Shown here in pieces: positions 61,501 through 64,000 of a stretch of DNA of 64,000 bases. The translations under genes were made by a program, and so were the position numbers. Under the pieces are notes generated by a model. It was not told where the DNA came from, made no database searches, and saw only the letters and a list, made by a program, of their open reading frames with translations. Numbering within the stretch: position 1 is the first letter of the stretch; each line of letters opens with the position of its first letter. Source of the DNA: Leuctra nigra (Eukaryota; Arthropoda; Insecta; Plecoptera; Leuctridae). Where the stretch lies: assembly GCA_934045905.1 (NCBI GenBank), contig OW203761.1, positions 32,228,964 through 32,292,963 of the forward strand, given 5' to 3'.

Positions 61501-64000
61501 GTAAGGAATGATACTAACATCACATGTTATTGTCTGACGACAGGGTTTCTCTCAACAGATTGTTATGTGTAGGTATTGCACATTGAGTAATAGGTTAACG
61601 ACAGAAGAATGTTCCTATTTAGTATTTCGAAAGTGTTGATTGGGAAATGATGATCCGGATCGGATCATTGCCTGAGGTGCACACCAAGACATGTGTAGAC
61701 GTTTCTTTAAATCGTTTCTCGAGCTTCAAAGAGATTTTTCTATCAAGTCAAGTCGCTAACACGAGGGAATACAGGAAGAAGATTTGTGGAGACGCGCCAA
61801 AGTGTATTAATACTTAGGGAGAGTTGAACGGCAAGTAGAGCTAGGGAAGTCGAGAGAGGAGTAGACTAGGAGGAAGCAAGGAAAGCATGACCTATTGTCT
61901 GGAATGCTTTGACGAATGCACCGACTAGAATGCGAAGAACTTGGCATGTGTCATCAGGAATAATATTTGAGAACTAATAAATGCTTTGCTTTGATAGGGG
62001 TCTGTAAAACTGTGTTTAAGTGAACGTCTTAAATGTACAAACAGCTCGTGAACTCAAATGAAATTTTAGAGGTATTAAATTTGACAATGTTAGTGGTCGA
62101 AGTCAGTAGGAAAATGCACACTGTGGCAATCTATCACAGTGAAATACAAAACAGACGTGAATTCAACATACGAGATATTTTATCCCATGATCTATCCAAT
62201 TGAATTAATTGACTGATGATCAATACTTTTACATTTGCAGATGAGTGATCTAATTTTAAGACCCTAATTCTTCTAATTCAGATGTTGCTTCTGTAGATAA
62301 TATAATAACAGAATACAGATTCTGTTATGGTCATACATACCAAACTCTGAGAGAATATCCGAGTAGTTAAAATCAAGGTCCAGTTCTTCCGAGGACGAGC
62401 TCGAGGACAACGTTGTGATAACGGGCAGAGTGTACTCCCCCGTGGACGGACCTCCTGACGAGCACATCGAGTGTCCACTGATGACGGAATCCGCTGACGG
62501 ACTCCCACTCAACATATCACCGGCGGGAACCCTTAAATACCTTCCCTTGTCATCACAACAATGATGAGTAATTCCACCCAACCCACTGTCTTGCGATTTT
62601 GTCTCCGGCAACATCACAACCGAAGCTTTTTCCCAACGGAAAGCTTCCTTCACTTTTGTCCACTTTGACACTTTTGCCTTGCTACTGTTCGGGAATTCTG
62701 CTATCGAGCGTCGTTGGCGTCGTTTCGTCTTCTTGTTGGGCAGTTCGTAGTCCTCTTGGAGGTCGTCGAGTTCGTCGATGCCGACCGATTGACTTCGCTC
62801 TCGTTGCTGTGTCGATGGTTGTAGAGATTGTCGATGGCGACTCAACTTCTTGGACCGACGAGGACTCTCAGCGATGAAATTCAAATCTCGGTGGCGGTGA
62901 AGAGATTTCAGTAACTCGGCTTCCTGAGCTTGTCGGCGGTGAATCGTTTCCTAGAAGAAGAATAACAGAACATGTCTTTATAAGTCAATCAAACCCTAAT
63001 TTTATCAGTATCAATTCAATGCAGGCTTGAAAGACAATAAATCTGTTCTTTCTTCGATTACCTATCTAAAGCTCTGAAATAAAATGTAGCTCCTCAAAGA
63101 AAGAGATAGAGTACTCAGCTTCTCACTGAATTTAACTTTCCTTCATGCTGTGTTGCTGAATGCTGGTGTTCAAATGAATCCAATATCCTGTATTCTATTC
63201 CATGAATAAGATATTCATGAAACTGAGATTGTTGCCACACAAGTTTTGCTCTGCACCAATGCATTTAGACACGGTAAGAAATGTGGTTGAAACATTGTAC
63301 TACTCGATTTTCAACACTCATCCACACTCGTATGACACCCGTCACATCCATGTTAATTTATATCTAGATTCGTGTGTGCTAAACAACACCTGTTTGCTCT
63401 AGTCAAATGTCCAGTTCAGTTGGAATATTAAGATTTAATGTGTTAATGGATCATTAATGCTGGGCCTTACAAAGTCTTCAATTTCATTTCGCAATAGATT
63501 TATGAGTGATGTTTATTGAACTATAAACATAATACATCGCAGTAATTTATGTGGTTGAGAAAATAGAGTGACATATTTCGGCTTTTGTGGGAAATACGAT
63601 ACAATTTTATTTACCTGTTGAAGGTGTTTGTGCATCTCTTGAAGATTCTTAAGATCCTCTAAGTAATGCACTCTTCTCTGAAGCTTGGAGTTTTGTTGTC
63701 TCAAATCGCCCAACTGTTCCATCAGCTTGCACAGATTGTCCAGATGATCAAGTCCGACTTTCGCGCTGGACTTCTCCGACGTGGACCTCATGAGCGGAGG
63801 TTGTTTCGCCTTCCTCTTCGTCTCCTTCTTCTCGATGTCGCTGCCGAGAGACATAATGTACTCCAGAAACTCGTCTTCTTGCTTGACGGCGTCACTGATG
63901 ATCTTGTTCCTCGCCACTTCGTCCTCGGGGTAGTCGAACGAGTCCAGTGGAGGTGACGCACTCTTGACGCCGTCCTCTCCCGGCATCAGAGATTGCGACC
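37899..64000 (-). CDS. Large multi-exon gene for an unrecognised coiled-coil, EW-motif scaffold-type protein (overall model)
   Basis: Fifteen exons with GT-AG borders and fully consistent phases were assembled by hand: 63615->64000, 62341-62950, 59850-60028, 55054-55341, 54283-54585, 53626-53818, 51834-52686, 51434-51633, 51115-51273, 49540-49693, 48490-48608, 47866-48002, 41618-41815, 40910-41065 and 37899-40550. An extra exon, 50377-50599, is frame-breaking. The product is about 2,190 residues from the window edge. It has no signal peptide, transmembrane span or enzyme domain that I can see. It combines two coiled-coil zones, W-x-K-V-K motifs, an array of six EW motifs, basic helices and long Ser/Pro-rich stretches with SP/TP sites. 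I infer a cytoskeletal or cortical scaffold, but no function is demonstrated. The gene continues or starts beyond 64,000. Confidence 0.85.
40551..40909. other. Intron 15
   Basis: AT-rich intron of 359 bp. Nothing further is seen. Confidence 0.75.
40910..41065 (-). CDS. Exon 15 (end of coiled coil, Ser-rich)
   Basis: The acceptor is CTTCTGTTCAG|GCACAG and the donor is CTCACG|GTATAT, phase 0 at both ends, 52 codons. AQKLEVALGERNREILSLRS then ELEDRR closes the coiled coil and is followed by a Ser/Leu-rich tail (LSADASLSLSMGSLT). Confidence 0.9.
41066..41617. other. Intron 14
   Basis: AT-rich intron of 552 bp. Nothing further is seen. Confidence 0.7.
41618..41815 (-). CDS. Exon 14 (coiled-coil region)
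   Basis: The acceptor is ACTCCTTCAG|GATTCT and the donor is ACACTT|GTAAGC, phase 0 at both ends, 66 codons. DSFVEHSEQHAALAQNLVGK then MKQLQEVNSNMASVDQDQNQ and TLVQGLSTQLLTL is helical with Gln/Asn-rich surfaces. The open frame could run past the donor to a stop, but joining to exon 15 (LLTL-AQKLE) keeps the heptads. Confidence 0.9.
41816..44461. other. Intron 13, proximal part
   Basis: AT-rich intron without a supported exon. At about 43140-43175 the minus strand holds ACCTGAGTTCGACCTCTGG, a weak B-box match that may be a SINE remnant. Nothing else is seen. Confidence 0.5.
44462..44494. repeat. Hexanucleotide microsatellite (GATTCA)n
   Basis: Five and a half perfect copies of GATTCA lie immediately upstream of the truncated LINE fragment, so they may mark the insertion point. 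Confidence 0.9.
44497..45240 (+). mobile_element. 5'-truncated LINE: ORF2 C-terminal fragment
   Basis: An open frame (44539-45111, extendable upstream to about 44500) encodes the post-reverse-transcriptase region: LDSKLNITMRIISGTTRSTP, WLPVLSNIPPPHLRRQGALV, then ATLNRLRTGHGRCGQMMHKW and a Cys-rich ECDCGHPVQSAFHIATECPL. This arrangement is typical of the C termini of Jockey/RTE-type LINE ORF2 proteins. TAG is followed by a 3' UTR of about 125 bp ending AATAAACCATACGAAATAAT. The catalytic domains are missing. It lies antisense to the host gene in intron 13. Confidence 0.8.
45241..45710 (+). repeat. Degenerate spaced repeat with ETS/CRE-like boxes
   Basis: Recurring blocks are CCGGAAGTGACGTCA (45366-45380, with variants at 45489-45503 and 45640-45654), AACGGCTGGACCGATT with nearby GAACGAAA (45390-45416, 45663-45690; diverged at 45267), and CGCCATTTT before the first and third CCGGAA boxes. 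Spacing of about 120-150 bp suggests an old tandem array belonging to a mobile element. It abuts the LINE tail at 45240. Confidence 0.6.
45760..46210 (+). mobile_element. Possible internally deleted LINE (5' leader joined to 3' end)
   Basis: A GC-rich block begins with a hairpin-forming leader (CTGCCACCTTATCGTGGTGG, then GGGGTTTGTGTTGGCCAACG) and ends ACCTCGTCGTTGACGCGCCG followed by TTAAACCC and ATCTAATCTAATC. Both ends resemble terminal sequences of non-LTR elements that I have seen in arthropod repeats, but no reverse transcriptase lies between. That fits a short non-autonomous derivative. The family is not assigned. Confidence 0.4.
46308..46666. mobile_element. Foldback element with 146-bp inverted-repeat arms
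   Basis: Arms 46308-46453 and 46521-46666 are reverse complements over their whole length, differing mainly by one-base length changes in two A/T runs. They are separated by a 67-bp unrelated centre (46454-46520). No coding potential and no clear target-site duplication were seen. It sits in intron 13 and the transcript would form a hairpin of about 146 bp. The high arm identity suggests a recent origin or gene conversion. Confidence 0.9.
47088..47134. repeat. CpG-rich hairpin in intron 13
   Basis: GTTCCCGACG (47088-47097) pairs perfectly with CGTCGGGAAC (47125-47134), and an inner CGCG/CGCG pair extends the stem. The surrounding 150 bp (about 47040-47210) are CpG-rich compared with the intron. 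It has no assigned function. Confidence 0.5.
47866..48002 (-). CDS. Exon 13 (coiled coil)
   Basis: The acceptor is GTGTTTTTAG|CTCGAG and the donor is CTGCAG|GTAGAC. It continues the helix, ARAAVHLEDSGEDSGEQAAL then VDALRTRIQELERRQDRLRR. Phase 1 in and 0 out match exons 12 and 14. Confidence 0.9.
48003..48489. other. Intron 12
   Basis: AT-rich intron of 487 bp with nothing else seen. Confidence 0.7.
48490..48608 (-). CDS. Exon 12 (coiled coil)
   Basis: The acceptor is ATTTCGCAG|AAAACT and the donor is AACACAG|GTAATT. Phase 2 in and phase 1 out match both neighbours. RKLESELEELQEKIDHVTRS then HEKELQRLRQEEQDIQELNT is a textbook heptad pattern. Confidence 0.92.
49100..49337 (+). mobile_element. 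5'-truncated tRNA-derived SINE with target-site duplication
   Basis: The unit begins with the last part of a tRNA-like head carrying a consensus B box (GGGTTCGATTCCCG, 49108-49121). It continues with a body (GGTTTTTTTCGTGGTTTTCC, CAGGCAAATGCTGGGAAGGT) and ends CGACGTTAAGCCCCAGAC followed by an A-rich tail. This body is of a type common in insect SINEs. Direct repeats ATGTATATATTTA (49087-49099) and ATGTGTATATTTA (49338-49350) flank it with one mismatch. The A box is missing, so the copy is truncated at the 5' end. It lies in the intron before exon 12, antisense to the gene. Confidence 0.8.
49540..49693 (-). CDS. Exon 11 (start of second coiled coil)
   Basis: The acceptor is TTTCTCCTCAG|CAAAGG and the donor is TTGTAG|GTGAGA. 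The frame KERSSCFSESERDSSAIVRR then TESSFKLIEENIHLLSKLQI runs smoothly into exon 12's coiled coil. The entry phase (1) fits exon 9 directly (split codon GCA) but not the cassette exon. The end phase 2 fits exon 12. Confidence 0.88.
49694..50376. other. Intron between cassette exon and exon 11
   Basis: AT-rich, 683 bp. I searched it for a small companion exon of the right phase and found none. A short run of GTAAGT-like words (49990-50020) does not give a matching exon. Confidence 0.55.
50377..50599 (-). CDS. Cassette exon (acidic), frame-breaking
   Basis: The acceptor is TTTTTATTCAG|AAGCCC and the donor is GGCAG|GTGAGG. Joined to exon 9 it reads EARASSDPQIHTDADADADA and then an acidic stretch to EEVTRLIDSSG, clearly coding-like. 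It is 223 nt long, enters in phase 1 and leaves in phase 2, but the next exon needs phase 1. Inclusion would therefore run into TGA ten codons into that exon. Reading on past the donor also gives an immediate TGA (AGG TGA). Skipping it restores the frame. It is either an alternative end, a poison exon, or accompanied by a small exon I could not find in 49694-50376. Confidence 0.7.
50762..50957. mobile_element. GC-rich MITE/foldback with 68-bp inverted repeats
   Basis: Arms 50762-50829 and 50890-50957 are near-perfect reverse complements. The outer ends read AAGGCCGAAGCACAAGTGAC and, on the other strand, AAGGCCGATGCACAATTGAC. The arms are built of GACGGACGACG-type subrepeats, and another run of these lies in the 60-bp centre. 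It is inserted in the intron between exon 9 and the cassette exon. No target-site duplication is clear, so the superfamily is open (hAT- or P-like ends are possible). Confidence 0.8.
51115..51273 (-). CDS. Exon 9 (Ser-rich, KSAS motif)
   Basis: The acceptor is TTTGTTTGTCAG|GCGAAG and the donor is CTTTCAG|GTGACA, phase 1 at both ends, 52 full codons. It carries DSGMLTRSKSASSVTNMAGG, related to the KSASAG motifs of the last exon, and a short helix (SLSLNDVESLEQAALS). Its phase-1 end joins in frame to either the cassette exon 50377-50599 or directly to 49540-49693. Confidence 0.88.
51434..51633 (-). CDS. Exon 8 (sixth EW motif)
   Basis: The acceptor is GTATTTTAG|GCTTGA and the donor is GTCGCAG|GTAGCT; phases match. 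It has the most folded-looking sequence in the protein: QTSTGFFRFQGISEKFTRRL, then YEWEKARGIAPEASTFALLD and PGYKP. FTRRLYEWEKAR (about 51530-51495) is the sixth EW motif and, unlike the others, is embedded in an aromatic-rich, proline-containing block. This may be the founding domain from which the simpler repeats in exon 7 spread. Confidence 0.9.
51834..52686 (-). CDS. Exon 7 (array of five EW motifs and a basic single helix)
   Basis: The acceptor is ATGTTTTTAG|ATCCAG and the donor is GAAAAG|GTTCGA, phase 1 in and phase 2 out. Five short repeats follow one another: FHKKIHEWEKMK (about 52540-52505), FRRKMEEWERMK (52411-52376), FRKKLNEWQRIK (52297-52262), SRRKIVEWQLWR (52231-52196) and FHRKLREWERMK (52153-52118). 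The consensus is F-x-[RK]-K-[LMI]-x-E-W-[EQ]-x-[MI]-K, and the spacers are Ser/Gly-rich and unconserved. The exon ends with a highly charged helix (EKELHWLEKELQKLEREKQR and onwards), probably a stable single alpha-helix or coiled coil. I do not know the motif from a named family. Confidence 0.92.
52687..53625. other. Intron 6
   Basis: Intron of 0.94 kb. I see no repeat or exon in it. Confidence 0.65.
53626..53818 (-). CDS. Exon 6 (third W-x-K-V-K motif)
   Basis: The acceptor is CTGTTTATCAG|GGCATG and the donor is GAAACTG|GTAAGT, phase 0 in and phase 1 out. HRRSSKWTKVKNAFLTSASP (about 53770-53711) is the third copy of the W-x-K-V-K motif and is nearly identical in its core to exon 2 (KWTKVK-x-AF). 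It is followed by a Ser-rich stretch (SCSVPSSPNRTSNFFYET). Confidence 0.9.
53830..53976 (+). mobile_element. LINE reverse-transcriptase tail fragment, antisense in intron 5
   Basis: The plus strand encodes SGRRRRGRPREEWKRQVRSD and then MEARGLENED before a stop at about 53974. The RRRGRPRxxWxxxVxxDMxxxGL pattern is the well-known C-terminal tail of many LINE reverse transcriptases. It begins only about 12 bp from exon 6, so LINE sequence supplies part of the region just upstream of that exon's 3' splice site. The rest of the element is not present. Confidence 0.65.
54283..54585 (-). CDS. Exon 5 (Ser/Pro/Thr-rich linker)
   Basis: The acceptor is TGCTTGTAG|ATAAAA and the donor is CAACAG|GTAATC, phase 0 at both ends, 101 codons. 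It begins IKSASRPRIEITRDVSRRHK and continues with a Thr/Leu-rich segment (RLTPMLTITLPSTEELRQLS) and SP-containing sequence (NKPPPSPHSEERVKLSPS). No domain is recognised. Confidence 0.88.
54586..55053. other. Intron 4
   Basis: AT-rich intron of 468 bp. Nothing further is seen. Confidence 0.7.
55054..55341 (-). CDS. Exon 4 (second W-x-K-V-K motif)
   Basis: The acceptor is CTTTCTAAG|GAAAGT and the donor is GATGGC|GTAAGT, phase 0 at both ends, 96 codons. The segment TPWGKVKDIIQTRKDSLKQR (about 55302-55243) repeats the W-x-K-V-K theme of exons 2 and 6 within a basic amphipathic helix. The second half is acidic and proline-rich (SSDHDEEAPVFDAVDTPPGT). High GC at third positions contrasts with the flanking intron. 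Confidence 0.9.
55396..55425 (-). repeat. Tail fragment of repeat family R
   Basis: The reverse complement, GGAGTCGCTCGCTTTGCTCA followed by CTCAATG, matches the family tail GGAGACGCTCGCTACGCTCG followed by CTCAATC. It lies just upstream (in transcription direction) of exon 4 within intron 3. Confidence 0.4.
55426..57344. other. Intron 3, unassigned part
   Basis: This is AT-rich intron. A CpG-rich patch at 55980-56090 carries a GACGCC-type repeat that is open on the plus strand but has stops in all minus-strand frames, so I do not call it an exon. Otherwise nothing is seen. Confidence 0.5.
57345..57950 (+). repeat. Dispersed repeat family R, forward copy
   Basis: The head AACTAGGAAAACGCTCAGAA followed by TATCGCGTTGATAAGAGAGC, the core CTGGCCCTAATGACCATGCA followed by AAATTTGGTGATGATCGGTC and the tail GTGGAGACACTCGCTACGCT followed by CGCTTGATTATGG delimit a unit of about 600 bp in intron 3. 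It is the best copy for defining the family's order. Confidence 0.65.
58481..58800. repeat. 80-bp minisatellite, four tandem copies
   Basis: Four adjacent 80-bp units (58481-58560, 58561-58640, 58641-58720, 58721-58800) share TATGAGGTCATAATAAGTTA followed by TGAATRATGTTAATATTGTC and AAGACACTGA with few differences. Each unit holds overlapping inverted repeats: CCTCATA pairs with TATGAGG, and CATAACT pairs with AGTTATG. Copies 2 and 4 share TGATG where 1 and 3 have TAATG, suggesting growth by duplicating a two-unit block. Confidence 0.95.
59045..59640 (+). repeat. Dispersed repeat family R, forward copy with tail
   Basis: The head ACTAGGAAAACGCTCGGTGT followed by AACGCGTTGATGAGCGAGC lies at 59051-59089. 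The tail AAATGGAGACGCTCGCTACG followed by CTCGCTCAATCATC lies at 59603-59636. The same head and tail bound the copy at 57345-57945. Coding capacity is absent. The copy lies in intron 3. Confidence 0.6.
59850..60028 (-). CDS. Exon 3 (Ser/Arg-rich linker)
   Basis: The acceptor is TGTAACGCAG|GCCCCC and the donor is TCCAAA|GTAAGT. Phase 1 in and phase 0 out match both neighbours. The 59 codons are polar, with likely basophilic kinase sites (EEKRRSSLTRTPEDDELKSR, then SKSLDGDD). No domain is recognised. Open-frame length, splice signals and codon composition support it as coding. Confidence 0.85.
60029..62340. other. Intron 2, with a dispersed repeat R copy
   Basis: This is a 2.3-kb AT-rich intron. 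The only structure I see is the reverse copy of repeat family R at about 61140-61450 (annotated separately) and a small palindrome, ATGATCCGGATCGGATCAT, near 61649-61667. Confidence 0.6.
61140..61450 (-). repeat. Dispersed repeat family R, reverse copy
   Basis: GGTCATTGGGACCAACATTT at 61198-61217 is the reverse of the family core at about 57617-57636 and repeats 11930-11949 in the same orientation. ATGCAATACGAAGGCTCGCT followed by TATCAACGC at 61406-61434 is the reverse of the family head. The intervening spacing of about 200 bp agrees with the copy at 11890-12180. Confidence 0.65.
62341..62950 (-). CDS. Exon 2 (end of coiled coil, basic region, first W-x-K-V-K motif)
   Basis: The acceptor is CTTCTTCTAG|GAAACG and the donor is GAGTTTG|GTATGT (phase 1). 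It begins ETIHRRQAQEAELLKSLHRH, extending the exon 1 helix. It then has a basic, possibly nuclear-localising stretch (NKKTKRRQRRS) and the motif SKWTKVKEAFRWEKA at about 62668-62623. The second half is Ser/Gly-rich with an acidic patch (SSSSSSEELDLDFNYSDIL). The W-x-K-V-K motif recurs in exons 4 and 6. 610 nt. Confidence 0.88.
63615..64000 (-). CDS. Exon 1 of the window (N-terminal coiled coil), partial
   Basis: The frame is open from the window edge. The first ATG in frame is at 63986 (MPGEDGVKSASPPLDSFDYP), with four further open codons upstream, so I cannot tell whether this is the true start. An acidic segment (FDYPEDEVARNKIISDAVKQ, then EDEFLEYIMSLGSDIEKK) is followed by a basic stretch KRKAKQPPLMRSTSEKSS. 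A coiled coil follows, DHLDNLCKLMEQLGDLRQQN, then SKLQRRVHYLEDLKNLQEMH. The donor CAACAG|GTAAAT leaves phase 0 and joins the next exon's GAA codon, continuing the helix. Confidence 0.85.

Overview
The window is AT-rich, gene-poor animal DNA. Its phased GT-AG introns, non-LTR retrotransposons, MITEs and tRNA-derived SINEs point to an arthropod, probably an insect. I lean towards a hemipteran or a similarly repeat-rich insect, but only weakly. There are no operons and no bacterial signals.

Positions 1-37,490 hold no host gene I can prove. They contain a nearly complete CR1/L2-like LINE (about 4.77-9.03 kb) with an intact ORF1 and an ORF2 broken by one frameshift. They also contain two diverged copies of one Tc1/mariner-type MITE, a SINE with a tRNA-like head and target-site duplications, a 10-bp minisatellite, a 70-bp-arm foldback flanked by 12-bp direct repeats, and pieces of a dispersed repeat family seen again near 57-61 kb. 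One possible isolated coding exon lies at 9185-9488.

Positions 37,495 to beyond 64,000 carry one large minus-strand gene. I could assemble 15 exons whose splice phases all agree, plus one extra exon (50377-50599). The conceptual protein is about 2,190 residues from the window edge, and its N terminus may lie outside. It is a low-complexity, serine-rich scaffold-type protein. In order it has an N-terminal coiled coil, three copies of a W-x-K-V-K motif, six copies of a short F-x-[RK]-[RK]-[LMI]-x-E-W motif with a charged tail, a basic/acidic helix, a second coiled coil, and a long final exon with three KS[AS]SAG motifs and two [MI]AKY motifs. I do not recognise the family. The extra exon breaks the reading frame when included, while skipping it joins its neighbours in frame. 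It therefore looks like a regulatory (poison or alternative-end) cassette exon.

The introns of this gene are full of mobile-element debris: LINE 3' fragments in both orientations, a 146-bp-arm foldback, a GC-rich MITE, a 5'-truncated SINE with target-site duplications, an 80-bp minisatellite and a dispersed repeat whose units carry ETS/CRE-like motifs.
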